DNA of 64,000 nucleotides from Bradyrhizobium rifense (GTDB taxonomy: Bacteria; Pseudomonadota; Alphaproteobacteria; Rhizobiales; Xanthobacteraceae): the NCBI RefSeq assembly GCF_008123425.1, contig NZ_VSSS01000076.1, forward strand, positions 24,985 through 88,984. Direction: 5' to 3'. Positions 52,371 to 61,645 of this stretch are shown in pieces. The notes under the pieces are model-generated. The model was not told where the DNA came from. It did not search any database and saw nothing but the letters and a program-made list of their open reading frames with translations. The position numbers and the translations under genes were made by a program. Every line of letters starts with the position of its first letter. Position 1 is the stretch's first letter.

Positions 52371-53918
52371 CTAATTCCTCTGGACGAAGCAGGACGGCAG
52401 GCCAGCCGACTTCAGATTGTTGCAGGCCTGCACCGCCTCGTCGGCCGAGCCGTACGGTCCGGCGAAGGCGCGATAGACGATGCCCTTGCCCTTATCGGTT
52501 AGATCGACGCGCTTGATGACCGGCGAACGGCCGCCGAGAACGCTGCCATATTTGCTCTGCAGCACCCGGTAGGATGCGGCGGCGCTATCCTCGCTCTGCT
52601 GCGAGGAAACCTGGACGACGAAGCCGCCACCGCCGCTGGGCGCGGGTGCAATTTGGGTCGGATTAGTCGCAGCCATTCGCTGCGGCGGCTCGGCCTGCGG
52701 CGCCAGCGAGAGCGGCTGGTTGGCGCTGGCATTGGCCGAGGTCGGCGGCGTACGCGGCGCGGCCGGTGCAGCAACCGGCTTCGGCGGCGCGGCCGGCTTG
52801 GCTGCTGGCGGTGCGGCGCCCTGCGGCACGGCGCTGTCGGTCTGGTCACCCTTCACAGCCACGGTCTTGATCGAGCGAGGCGCACTGTTCGGCATCGTCC
52901 CGTTGCTCGGGACCGGACCGACATTCGGCGGCGGAATGTTGGACGGCGACACGCTCGCAACCGGCGGCGGGTTCGCATTCTGGTTCAGCGGCGGAAACAC
53001 CACGCGCGGACCGGCCGCCTTGGCATTGACGTCGACAGGCGCCTCCTCGCGCGGCACGATCTTCTCGCTGCCGTCGCCGCTCGCCATGCGATCGGGTACC
53101 TTGGCCGAGGAGTCCGACGGCGCCGGCACGATCTTGGTCGGCGTGTTGTCGGCCTTGATGATCGGCGGCTCGCCGCTGCGGGGCGATCCGACATAGGTCT
53201 TGTAGGCGAAGGCCGCACCAGTTCCGACCACGGCCAGCGCGAGGATCGCGGCGACCGTCATCATGCCGCCGCGCGATTTCCTGGGTTCGTCGAGATCGGC
53301 CTCGGGATAGTCGCTCTGGAACGCGTAAGGATCGTCCGGATAGGCCGGCTCACGCTGAAAATCCTGCTCGCCCGACTCGAGCCGCCCGTAGAGCGCATCA
53401 TCGTAACGTGCCGGATCGGGCTGCTCGTACGGCGCCTCGTAGGCTTGCTCCTGGGCTTGCTCCTGATGGTAGGCTTGCTCCTGGTAAGCCTGATCCTGGT
53501 AGGCGCGGTCCTGATGGGCCTGCGACTGATGAAACTCAGGCTCCGGCGCCGCCGGCTGGGCTGAATAGCGATGCAGCGGATGAACGGGCTTCACGGCGAC
53601 GGGATAGTCAGGCTCGGGCGCCGGCTGCGGTTGCACGTTGGCGCGCCGCATCCATGACGGCGGCCCCGGCTGAGGCGCTGCTGCCTGCTCGGAATAGTCC
53701 TGCTGATAGCCATCCTGCGAATAATCTTCGTCCTGATAAGTCTGCGCTGGCGCTGCTGCCGGCCGCGCACCCGGGCGGCCCTGTGCCGCGAAGGGATCGG
53801 TCTGCCCGATCAGGCGGGCGAGCTCGGCCAAGGGATCGTTTTCCGCCTTCCCATGCTGGTCGGCGCCGCGGCCATAGTCGTCGGAATGAAACGGTCTGTC
53901 GTGATATCGATCGGCCAT
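52371..53918 (-). CDS. SPOR-domain membrane protein
   Basis: A 515-residue protein with a Gln/Tyr/Asp-rich cytoplasmic N-terminus (about 220 residues, including an AYQ/EQAYQ-type repeat), one membrane helix TVAAILALAVVGTGAAFAYK, a Pro/Ala-rich periplasmic linker and a C-terminal SPOR domain (about 435-515: GGGFVVQVSSQQSEDSAAASY, VIKRVDLTDKGKGIVYRAFA, CNNLKSAGLPSCFV). SPOR binds denuded glycan at division sites, so it probably localises to septa. ATG 53918 fits a RYHDRPF start; the longer form to 53993 is unlikely. Confidence 0.9.
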   Translation of the reverse strand: MADRYHDRPFHSDDYGRGADQHGKAENDPLAELARLIGQTDPFAAQGRPGARPAAAPAQTYQDEDYSQDGYQQDYSEQAAAPQPGPPSWMRRANVQPQPAPEPDYPVAVKPVHPLHRYSAQPAAPEPEFHQSQAHQDRAYQDQAYQEQAYHQEQAQEQAYEAPYEQPDPARYDDALYGRLESGEQDFQREPAYPDDPYAFQSDYPEADLDEPRKSRGGMMTVAAILALAVVGTGAAFAYKTYVGSPRSGEPPIIKADNTPTKIVPAPSDSSAKVPDRMASGDGSEKIVPREEAPVDVNAKAAGPRVVFPPLNQNANPPPVASVSPSNIPPPNVGPVPSNGTMPNSAPRSIKTVAVKGDQTDSAVPQGAAPPAAKPAAPPKPVAAPAAPRTPPTSANASANQPLSLAPQAEPPQRMAATNPTQIAPAPSGGGGFVVQVSSQQSEDSAAASYRVLQSKYGSVLGGRSPVIKRVDLTDKGKGIVYRAFAGPYGSADEAVQACNNLKSAGLPSCFVQRN

Positions 53919-54061
53919 CGTGATGATGCGTCCCTTCGGGAAAGCCGCGCGCCCCTCGACCAAGGCGCGGCTTTCGACCCACAAGGCTTTCAACCAAGTC
54001 TAAGCGATCCGGCTTCTGCCGGTACCCCCAATATTATTCCCCTTAAGTAGTTCGCCCCAAA

Positions 54062-55852
54062 CTACCGCATCTCGTCCGGAGCATGGACGCCGAGGATGGC
54101 GAGGCCCGATGCCAGGACAGAGACGACGCCCTGGACCATGGCCAGCCGCGCCTTCGTTAGATCTGCATCATTATTGATAATGAAGCGTAAATAGGGCAAA
54201 TCGCGCCCCTTCGTCCAAAGTGCGTGAAATTCGCTCGCTAAGTCATAGAGATAGAACGCAATTCGGTGCGGCTCATGCGCCGCAGCGGCAGCTTCCAGCA
54301 TCCTCGGATAAATTGCTAGGCGCTTGAGAAGGTCGAGCTCAACAGGGTCGGACAGCCGCTCCACGGCCGACTCACTGAGCCAGGCAATCCGCTTGCGGGC
54401 ATCCTCGGGGAGTTCCGGGAACACTTCGGCCCGGGCGTTGCGGAAGATCGAATGGCCGCGGGCGTGGCCGTACTGGACGTAGAATACAGGGTTGTCGCGC
54501 GACTGTTCCATCACCTTGGCGAGGTCGAAGTCGAGTACCGCGTCGTTCTTGCGGTAGAGCATCATGAAGCGGACGGCGTCCTGGCCGACTTCATCCACCA
54601 CCTCACGCAAGGTGACGAAGTCCCCGCTCCGCTTGGACATTTTCACCGGCTCGCCATTGCGCAGCAACTTCACGAGCTGGACGATCTTGACGTCGAGCGC
54701 GCCCTTGCCGGAGGTCGTCGCCTTCACCGCCGCCTGCATGCGCTTGATGTAGCCGCCATGATCGGCGCCCCAGACGTCGATCATCTCCGCAAAACCACGG
54801 TCGAACTTGTTCTTGTGATAGGCAATGTCGGAGGCGAAGTAGGTGTAGGAATTGTCCGACTTGATCAGCGGACGGTCGACATCGTCGCCGTAAGCGGTCG
54901 CCTTGAACAGCAGCTGCTCGCGGTCTTCCCAGTCCTCGACCGGCGCGCCCTTCGGCGGCGGCAGGCGGCCTTCATAGATGTCACCCTTGGCCTGCAGGAA
55001 CGAGATGGTCTCGGCAACCTTGTTGTTGCCGGTCTCGATCAGCGAGCGCTCCGAGAAGAATACGTCGTGGCGAATGTTGAGCGCGGCGAGATCGCCCTTG
55101 ATCTCGTCCATCATCATCGCGATCGCCTTGGCCCGGACTGTCGGCAACCATTGCGCCTCGGTCATCGCGAGGAGCTTGTCGCCGTGCTCCTTCGCCAGCG
55201 CCGCACCGACAGGCTTCAGATAGTCGCCCGGATAGAGGCCTTCCGGGATCGCGCCGATGTCTTCGCCGAGCGCCTCGCGGTACCTCAGGAACGCGGAACG
55301 AGCGAGCACATCGACCTGCGCGCCGGCATCGTTGATATAATACTCGCGCGTGACGTCGTGGCCGCCGAACTGAAGCAGGCTCGCCAGCGCGTCGCCGAAC
55401 ACGGCGCCGCGGCAATGGCCGACATGCATCGGTCCGGTCGGATTGGCCGAGACGTATTCGACATTGACCTTGGAGCCGCCGCGGACACGACCGTAATCAG
55501 CGCCCTCGCGCAGCACCGTCCGCAGTGCCTCCGCCCATGCGGCGGGTATCAGCGTCAGGTTGATGAATCCGGGGCCGGCGACATCGACCTTGGCGATCAG
55601 CGCATCAGCGCGGAGCCGCTCGGCGATCTGCTCGGCGAGATCACGCGGCTTCGCCTTTGCCTCTTTCGCGAGCACCATGGCGGCGTTGGTCGCCATGTCG
55701 CCATGGGAGGCGTCGCGCGGCGGCTCGACCACCACGCGCGAGAAATCGATGCCCTCGGGCCAGTTGGCTTCCGCCGCCAGCGCGCGGCAGGCGGCGTGCA
55801 CGCGTGCGAGTACGTCGGCGAACAAATGCGGTGCTGAGGATGTGTCGGGCAT
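54062..55852 (-). CDS. argS: Arginyl-tRNA synthetase
   Basis: A 596-residue class I synthetase. ANPTGPMHVGHCRGAVFGD holds the HIGH motif (HVGH 143-146) and EPVKMSKRSGDFVTLREVV the KMSKS equivalent; the C-terminal anticodon domain contains EPHRIAFYLYDLASEFHALW. Codons from about 494 to the end (54062-54370) are visibly poorer in GC (52-58 per cent in four sampled lines) than the rest. It is 9 bases after dgt, in one operon. Confidence 0.96.
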   Translation of the reverse strand: MPDTSSAPHLFADVLARVHAACRALAAEANWPEGIDFSRVVVEPPRDASHGDMATNAAMVLAKEAKAKPRDLAEQIAERLRADALIAKVDVAGPGFINLTLIPAAWAEALRTVLREGADYGRVRGGSKVNVEYVSANPTGPMHVGHCRGAVFGDALASLLQFGGHDVTREYYINDAGAQVDVLARSAFLRYREALGEDIGAIPEGLYPGDYLKPVGAALAKEHGDKLLAMTEAQWLPTVRAKAIAMMMDEIKGDLAALNIRHDVFFSERSLIETGNNKVAETISFLQAKGDIYEGRLPPPKGAPVEDWEDREQLLFKATAYGDDVDRPLIKSDNSYTYFASDIAYHKNKFDRGFAEMIDVWGADHGGYIKRMQAAVKATTSGKGALDVKIVQLVKLLRNGEPVKMSKRSGDFVTLREVVDEVGQDAVRFMMLYRKNDAVLDFDLAKVMEQSRDNPVFYVQYGHARGHSIFRNARAEVFPELPEDARKRIAWLSESAVERLSDPVELDLLKRLAIYPRMLEAAAAAHEPHRIAFYLYDLASEFHALWTKGRDLPYLRFIINNDADLTKARLAMVQGVVSVLASGLAILGVHAPDEMR

Positions 55853-55861
55853 GGGCGCCGC

Positions 55862-57058
55862 CTAACGCAAATCCGGGGTCGAGTCAAAGAGCCGCTGGTG
55901 CTCGGTCAGGGCGAAACGGTCGGTCATTCCGGCAATGAAATTGCCGATCCGGCGGGCCCGGTCGCCCTCGTCGTCCGCCTCCGCCCCGACCAGCCATTCC
56001 GGCGGCAGGTCGGCCGGCGATGTCAGGTACTTGGCGAACAAGTCGAACAGGATCTGTTCCGCCTCCGCCATCACCCGCATCACCCGCTTGTGGCGATACA
56101 TATGCTGGTAGAGGAAGTGCTTGATGGCGGCCTCTTCCTCGGCGACCTCGGCGGGGAACGCGATCAGCGCCCGGCTCTGCTGGCGCACGTCCTGGGCCGA
56201 TTGCGGCCTGACCGCAGCGACGTTCTTCTGCGCCTCCGCGAATACCGCACCGATCAGATGCGAGATCAGCTCGCGCACCAGCTCAGCCCCGCGCCTGACG
56301 TCTTCGAGCTCGGGATAATGCGCCGATGTCTCGGCGATGATCTCCGCCGTGAGCGGCATGACCTTGAGATCGTCGAGATGGAACAGGCCGGCGCGCAGAC
56401 CGTCGTCGATGTCGTGGGCGTCGTAGGCGATATCGTCGGCGATCGCCGCAACCTGTGCTTCCAGCGAGGCGAAGCTCCAGAGTTCGAGATCGTAGGTCTC
56501 GATATAATTGGCGATGCCGACGGGAATGCCGTGCTCGCGGTAGCGCCCGACCGGCGCGCCGCTGCGATCGGTCAACGGGCCGTTGTGCTTGACGATGCCC
56601 TCGAGCGACTCCCAGGTCAGGTTCAGCCCGTCGAACTCGGGATAGCGGTGCTCCAGGGAGCCGACGACGCGGAGTGCCTGGGCGTTATGGTCGAAGCCGC
56701 CGAAATCCTTCAGGCAGGCATCCAGCGCCCGCTCGCCGGCATGGCCGAACGGCGGATGCCCGAGATCGTGGGCGAGCGCCAGGGTTTCCGTGAGATCCTC
56801 GTCCAGCCCAAGCTGGCGCGCCAGCGCGCGGGCGATCTGTGCCACCTCCAGCGAATGGGTCAGCCGGGTGCGGTAATGGTCCCCCTCGTGGAACACGAAC
56901 ACCTGGGTCTTGTACTTCAGGCGGCGAAACGCGGTGGAATGGATCACCCGGTCGCAATCCCGCCGGAACGGGCTGCGGGTCCGGCTCGGCGGCTCGGCGA
57001 CCAGCCGGCCGCGGCTGCGCTCGGGGTCGCAGGCATAGGGCGCGCGGGGGGCAGCCAT
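55862..57058 (-). CDS. dgt: Deoxyguanosinetriphosphate triphosphohydrolase-like HD protein
   Basis: A 398-residue HD-domain dNTPase. DRVIHSTAFRRLKYKTQVF, THSLEVAQIARALARQLGL, ALAHDLGHPPFGHAGERALD (HD metal site) and ADDIAYDAHDIDDGL are class markers. It belongs to the type 2 subfamily that is usually next to argS and erpA. ATG 57058 is used; GTG 57070 would add MSVG. It is divergent from erpA with about 150 bases of promoter region. Confidence 0.93.
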   Translation of the reverse strand: MAAPRAPYACDPERSRGRLVAEPPSRTRSPFRRDCDRVIHSTAFRRLKYKTQVFVFHEGDHYRTRLTHSLEVAQIARALARQLGLDEDLTETLALAHDLGHPPFGHAGERALDACLKDFGGFDHNAQALRVVGSLEHRYPEFDGLNLTWESLEGIVKHNGPLTDRSGAPVGRYREHGIPVGIANYIETYDLELWSFASLEAQVAAIADDIAYDAHDIDDGLRAGLFHLDDLKVMPLTAEIIAETSAHYPELEDVRRGAELVRELISHLIGAVFAEAQKNVAAVRPQSAQDVRQQSRALIAFPAEVAEEEAAIKHFLYQHMYRHKRVMRVMAEAEQILFDLFAKYLTSPADLPPEWLVGAEADDEGDRARRIGNFIAGMTDRFALTEHQRLFDSTPDLR

Positions 57059-57206
57059 TCCGACGGACACGACGAATTTAGTCCCTATCCATTTGATTCT
57101 GCGTATCCTTGCACTTAACTATGCCGGACGCGGGATACCAAATGAATTGGCCAAGTGAATCTGCCAAGTGAATTTGGTATGACTGCGGGCCTATCGGAGA
57201 CGAGCC

Positions 57207-57536
57207 ATGACGACTGACGTGACCATCAGTGACCGCGCCGCGCGCCGGATTGGGGAGATCCTCAAGGGCGAAGGCACAGGCGCGATGCTGCGCATCTCCG
57301 TCGAGGGCGGCGGCTGCTCCGGTTTCCAGTACAAGTTCGACATCGACCGCGACCGCACCGACGACGATCTCGTGATCGAGCAGGCGAACGCGGTGGTGCT
57401 GGTCGATTCCGCCTCGCAGCCGTTTCTGGCAGGCTCCCAGGTCGACTTCGTCGACGACCTGATCGGCGCCTCGTTCCGCGTCAACAATCCCAACGCGACA
57501 GCGTCCTGCGGCTGCGGGACCAGCTTCTCGATCTGA
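57207..57536 (+). CDS. erpA: Iron-sulphur cluster insertion protein ErpA
   Basis: A 109-residue A-type carrier delivering Fe-S clusters to apo-proteins. The three cluster Cys are present: Cys37 in SVEGGGCSGFQYKF, and Cys101/Cys103 in the ending ASCGCGTSFSI. The upstream gap contains the direct repeat GCCAAGTGAAT (twice near 57149-57171). It is divergent from dgt and convergent with the kinase gene. Confidence 0.94.
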   Translation: MTTDVTISDRAARRIGEILKGEGTGAMLRISVEGGGCSGFQYKFDIDRDRTDDDLVIEQANAVVLVDSASQPFLAGSQVDFVDDLIGASFRVNNPNATASCGCGTSFSI

Positions 57537-57544
57537 CGGGCGCT

Positions 57545-59875
57545 TTAGGCCCCGGTCATCTGCCTTTCCTCGTCCGTCCACTCCACGTCGACCGGCATCA
57601 GATCTGGCTGGAGCGGCGCGTCCTCTGCCATCACGTGACCGTCCAGCCCGCGCAGCAGGGCCGCGGCCAGCGCGGGCTTCCGTAATGGCTTGGCCAGGAA
57701 GTCAGACATGCCGGCCTCGCGGCAGATCTTGACGTCTTCGGGGAATGCGTTGGCGGTCAGCGCGATGATCGGCAGGGTCTTGAAGCGCCCGCCTTCCGCG
57801 CGGATCGCCCGGGTCGCGGCAAGGCCATCCATCTCGGGCATGCGCACGTCCATCAGCACGATGTCGTAATCGCCTTCGGCGACAGCCGCGACGGCCTCGA
57901 CGCCGTCGGCAACGACTCGCAGCTCGACCTCGAAGGCACCGAGCATCTTGCTGACGACCATGCGATTGACGGCATCGTCCTCGGCGACCAGCACCCTCAG
58001 CGGCCGGTCGAGGCTCGCAATGCGAGCCTTGAGATCGTCGGCTTCATCGCGGCCCGCGTCCTGATTGGACGCCTGCGCCTGGCTCCACGGCAGCACCAGC
58101 GTGAAGCGGAAGGTCGAGCCCTCGCCCGGCGTCGAGGTGACGCCGATGGTGCCGCCCATCTGCTCGATGATGCGCCGTGAGATCGCAAGACCGAGGCCAG
58201 TGCCGCCGAAGCGGCGGCTGATCGAGGCATCGGCCTGGGCGAAATCCGAGAACAGCTGCCCGAGTTTCTCGGGCGCAATGCCGATGCCGCTGTCGGTCAC
58301 GGTCCATTCGACGGTCGCGAGCAGATCGCGGCGCGCCTGGCAAATGGCCTTGATCGTCACCTCGCCTTGGTCGGTGAACTTCACCGCGTTGGAGGCGAGA
58401 TTGAGCAGCACCTGGCGGATGCGCGCGACGTCGCCACGCAGCGTCGGCGGCAAATTCGGATCGAGCTCGACCTTGACCGCGAGCCCCTTGCTCTTGGCGC
58501 TTGCGCGCACCACGGTCGCGACCGTCTCGACCAACGTCTGCGGCGCAAAGTCTATCGCCTCGAACGCGAAGCGCCCGGCCTCGAGCTTTGAGAGATCGAG
58601 GATGTCGTTGAGGATGCGCTGGAGGTTGTCACCGGACTCGCGGATCGTGGTGACGGCCTCACGCTGCTCCGGATCGAGTTTTGTTTCGAGCAGCATGCTG
58701 GCAAGTCCGAGCACGCCATTCATGGGCGTGCGGATCTCGTGGCTCATCACGGCGAGAAAATCCGACTTCGCGCGGCTCTCGGCTTCGGCCTTTTCGGCAC
58801 GCCAGCGCTCGGTGACGTCGCGGCCGAAGCCGCGATAGCCCAAAAATTGCCCGTCGCGGTCATAGGCTGGCTTTGCGGTCAGCGACCACAGCCGCCCCTC
58901 GCCGCCCGCAACGACCTTGAGATTCATCTCGTGCAGTGGCTCGGCGTGCTCCATCAGGCCGACGACGTTGTAGGCCGCCGCCTGGTCTTCGGGGCACAGC
59001 ATGTCGAGCACATCGGCGAAGAGCGATCCCTTCAGCAGCGGAAGCGGCAATTGCGCGACGTCGGCGAAGCGTTGCGGCACATCGGTGAGATGCCCTTCGG
59101 CATCGGTCTGCCACAGCCAGTCGCTGGCGTTCTCCTGGAAATCCTTCAGCAGCAGCGAGATGATCTCGGTCTGGCGTTCGAGCTCGAGCTGGGCCTTGAG
59201 GTTGCCGAGGAACAGGTTGCCCTGCGAGACGATGTTGCGCGCCATGAAGAACGCGAACAGCAGCAGGAACACCGCGGTCAGGGCATACGGAGCAGCACCG
59301 CACAACAGCATCGCGCCGGCGCAGGCGATTGTCATGGTCGCGAGATAGACGAGGCCTGCACGCGGAAACGTGGACAGCGTGAAGGCGCCGCCGGACATCA
59401 TGCCGACCATCAGGCAGGCCAGGATCAACTGGCTGGTCGGCCCGACCCGGCTGAACAAAGCGAGCGGCAGCGTGCCCCAGATCGCGGCGAGGAAAAACGC
59501 CTGTCGCAGCATTTGCCGCGTCGCGCGGCGTGACGCTTCCTGCGGCGGATTCTGCTGCGCGCGCCGCCACGCGCGCACCGCGAGCGAGGCGGTGACGGCA
59601 AGCGTCATGCCCCAGATCGCGAGGAAATCGTTCCAGCCTCGGCCCCAGAACAGGATCAGCACGATGGCGACATTGAGCATGGTGACGGACATCGTCAGCG
59701 GGATGGCCCGCGTCACCGCGTCGATCTGCTTGGCGCGGATGCGGCGCAGCTCGCGCTCGCTGAGATCGGCGGTGAGGCCGTCCTCGATCTCGAAGCCGCC
59801 GAGCCAGTACAGGAACGCGCCGGTCAGGCCGTCGCGCGGCTCGCTTGGCGTCGTGGATTTGTCCGGCCATCCCAT
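57545..59875 (-). CDS. Hybrid sensor histidine kinase/response regulator
   Basis: A 776-residue membrane kinase. Six or so hydrophobic segments cover residues 55-215 (not a classic periplasmic sensor), a coiled link leads to a PAS domain (about 245-355, ASDWLWQTDAEGHLTD and GYRGFGRDVTERWRAE), then HisKA with His379 in FLAVMSHEIRTPMNGVLG, HATPase with N-box NLASNAVKFTDQG, SDSGIGI-like TDSGIGIAPEKL and GGTGLGLAISRRI, and a receiver with Asp676 in IVLMDVRMPEMDG. The membrane part suggests sensing within the bilayer. The partner output protein is unknown. Confidence 0.93.
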   Translation of the reverse strand: MGWPDKSTTPSEPRDGLTGAFLYWLGGFEIEDGLTADLSERELRRIRAKQIDAVTRAIPLTMSVTMLNVAIVLILFWGRGWNDFLAIWGMTLAVTASLAVRAWRRAQQNPPQEASRRATRQMLRQAFFLAAIWGTLPLALFSRVGPTSQLILACLMVGMMSGGAFTLSTFPRAGLVYLATMTIACAGAMLLCGAAPYALTAVFLLLFAFFMARNIVSQGNLFLGNLKAQLELERQTEIISLLLKDFQENASDWLWQTDAEGHLTDVPQRFADVAQLPLPLLKGSLFADVLDMLCPEDQAAAYNVVGLMEHAEPLHEMNLKVVAGGEGRLWSLTAKPAYDRDGQFLGYRGFGRDVTERWRAEKAEAESRAKSDFLAVMSHEIRTPMNGVLGLASMLLETKLDPEQREAVTTIRESGDNLQRILNDILDLSKLEAGRFAFEAIDFAPQTLVETVATVVRASAKSKGLAVKVELDPNLPPTLRGDVARIRQVLLNLASNAVKFTDQGEVTIKAICQARRDLLATVEWTVTDSGIGIAPEKLGQLFSDFAQADASISRRFGGTGLGLAISRRIIEQMGGTIGVTSTPGEGSTFRFTLVLPWSQAQASNQDAGRDEADDLKARIASLDRPLRVLVAEDDAVNRMVVSKMLGAFEVELRVVADGVEAVAAVAEGDYDIVLMDVRMPEMDGLAATRAIRAEGGRFKTLPIIALTANAFPEDVKICREAGMSDFLAKPLRKPALAAALLRGLDGHVMAEDAPLQPDLMPVDVEWTDEERQMTGA

Positions 59876-60009
59876 TCGAAAAACCTTTTCGGTATCAATG
59901 GCCCGGGGCCGGCTTAAGCCGGGTTAATTTTGTGGGAGATTTTGCGGCGTCCTTGACGGGCACGTTTGCATTTTGTTCTAACCATGGCCCCTGCCCGGAG
60001 CCCGCCAAC

Positions 60010-60807
60010 ATGCCCATCAGAGTTGCCACCTGGAACGTGAATTCGGTCCGGCAGCGGATCGACCTCCTGCTGACCTGGCTGAAGGAGTGCCAGCCGGACG
60101 TCGTCTGCCTGCAGGAGATCAAATGCGTCGACGAGGCCTTCCCGCGGCTGGAGATCGAGGCGCTCGGCTACAACGTGGTGACCCACGGGCAGAAGACGTT
60201 CAACGGCGTGGCGCTGCTCTCCAAGCTCAAGTTCGACGAGACCAAGTCGGGGCTTGCCGGCGACGACGAGGATGCGCACGCCCGCTTCCTCGAGGGCGTG
60301 GTGACGCTTAAGCGCGGGGTGCTGCGCATCGCCTGTCTCTATCTGCCCAATGGCAACCCAGTCGGGACCGAGAAATACCCCTACAAGCTCAAATGGATGT
60401 CGCGGCTTCTTGAGTATTCGAAGGAGCGCCTTAAGACCGAGGAGCCGCTGATCCTCGCAGGCGACTTCAACGTCATTCCGCACGCCCGCGACGTCCACAA
60501 TCCCGCCGCCTGGACCGAGGACGCCCTGTTCAAGCCCGAGACGCGCGAGAGTTTTCAGTCCCTGCTCGGCCTCGGCCTGACCGATGCCCTGCGGGCCGTG
60601 ACCGACGAGCCCGGGCTGTACACCTTCTGGGACTACCAGGCCGGAGCCTGGCAGAAGAACCAGGGCCTGCGCATCGACCATCTGCTGCTGTCGCCGCAGG
60701 CCAGCGATAAGCTCGCCAATGTCGGCATCGACAGCTATGTGCGGGCCTGGGAGAAGCCGTCGGACCACGTGCCGGTGTGGGCTGATCTGGATCTGGAGGC
60801 GGCGTAG
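60010..60807 (+). CDS. xth: Exodeoxyribonuclease III
   Basis: A 265-residue EEP-fold nuclease cutting 5' of abasic sites and removing 3' blocks. MPIRVATWNVNSVRQRIDLL, DVVCLQEIKC with the metal Glu, IACLYLPNGNP, LILAGDFNVIPHARDV and the end LRIDHLLLSPQ...SDHVPVWADLDL. ATG 60010 is the family start. It converges with exoR. Confidence 0.95.
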   Translation: MPIRVATWNVNSVRQRIDLLLTWLKECQPDVVCLQEIKCVDEAFPRLEIEALGYNVVTHGQKTFNGVALLSKLKFDETKSGLAGDDEDAHARFLEGVVTLKRGVLRIACLYLPNGNPVGTEKYPYKLKWMSRLLEYSKERLKTEEPLILAGDFNVIPHARDVHNPAAWTEDALFKPETRESFQSLLGLGLTDALRAVTDEPGLYTFWDYQAGAWQKNQGLRIDHLLLSPQASDKLANVGIDSYVRAWEKPSDHVPVWADLDLEAA

Positions 60808-60820
60808 CCGCCTCGCCGGA

Positions 60821-61645
60821 TTACTCGCGGCGGCCCTGCACCCACTGTTCCAGCATTTGCAGGCACATGGCGCGATCGTCATCCGACGCCTTGGCGAAGG
60901 CGCGGTTGTAGTTTTCCTTGATCCAGGTCTCGTCGGTGCCGGCGCTGTCGCGCGCCAAGGTCAGCCACATCAGGCCGCGCGCGGCCTGCCGCGGCAGGCG
61001 GTCGCCGTTGAACAGCATCTGCCCGAGCAGCGCCTGGGCCTCATGCTGGCCCTTCTGGGCGGCGAGGCCGAGCCAGCGCGCGCCGTAGCGGAAATCCTCG
61101 CGCGAGGCGTCCGGCGTCTTCAGATAGAGCCGGGCGAGATCGTACTGGGCATCCGCATTGCCGAAATAGGAGGCCGCATAGGAGAACATCTCCCGCGCCC
61201 GATCCGGGTCGGCCTTGATCTTCGAGTTCGGGATGCCGCTCAGATAGTAGCGGCCGAGCGCGACGAAGGCGTTGGCCACGACCTGCGCCTGCGGCGCCGA
61301 CGGGCTGTCCTCGGCATGCGCATTCGCGATCCGGGTGAAATAATCAAACGCGCGCACATCGTCCTGGGCCACGCCGTCGCCATTGGCGTACATGCGGCCG
61401 AGCTTCCACTGCGCGATCGGGTGACCGCCCTCGGCGGCATATTGCAGAGCGCTGAGCGAGGTTTCCTGGGGCGCGACCGGAGGCGCCGACTTGCGCACCG
61501 CGCCTGCGGCTCCGGGCAAGGTGGTCACGACCGGGATGGTCGCATCCTTCTGGTTGACCGGCGCGCCGTCGAAGGCGAGCGCCGGCGCAGCCAGCGCGGT
61601 AGCCCCCAACACAAACGCAACAATGGTACGCCTAGATGTCCGCAT
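60821..61645 (-). CDS. exoR: ExoR-like periplasmic Sel1-repeat regulator
   Basis: A 274-residue exported protein (signal MRTSRRTIVAFVLGATALAA). Sel1/TPR-like units: LQYAAEGGHPIAQWKLGRMYANGDGV, ALGRYYLSG, YAASYFGNADAQYDLARLYL and WLGLAAQKGQHEAQALLGQML. Layout, length and sequence match ExoR of Sinorhizobium (268 residues), the periplasmic inhibitor of the ExoS/ChvI two-component system that controls exopolysaccharide and motility. It overlaps the ilvD end by 14 bases. The ExoS/ChvI genes are not in this window. Confidence 0.85.
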   Translation of the reverse strand: MRTSRRTIVAFVLGATALAAPALAFDGAPVNQKDATIPVVTTLPGAAGAVRKSAPPVAPQETSLSALQYAAEGGHPIAQWKLGRMYANGDGVAQDDVRAFDYFTRIANAHAEDSPSAPQAQVVANAFVALGRYYLSGIPNSKIKADPDRAREMFSYAASYFGNADAQYDLARLYLKTPDASREDFRYGARWLGLAAQKGQHEAQALLGQMLFNGDRLPRQAARGLMWLTLARDSAGTDETWIKENYNRAFAKASDDDRAMCLQMLEQWVQGRRE

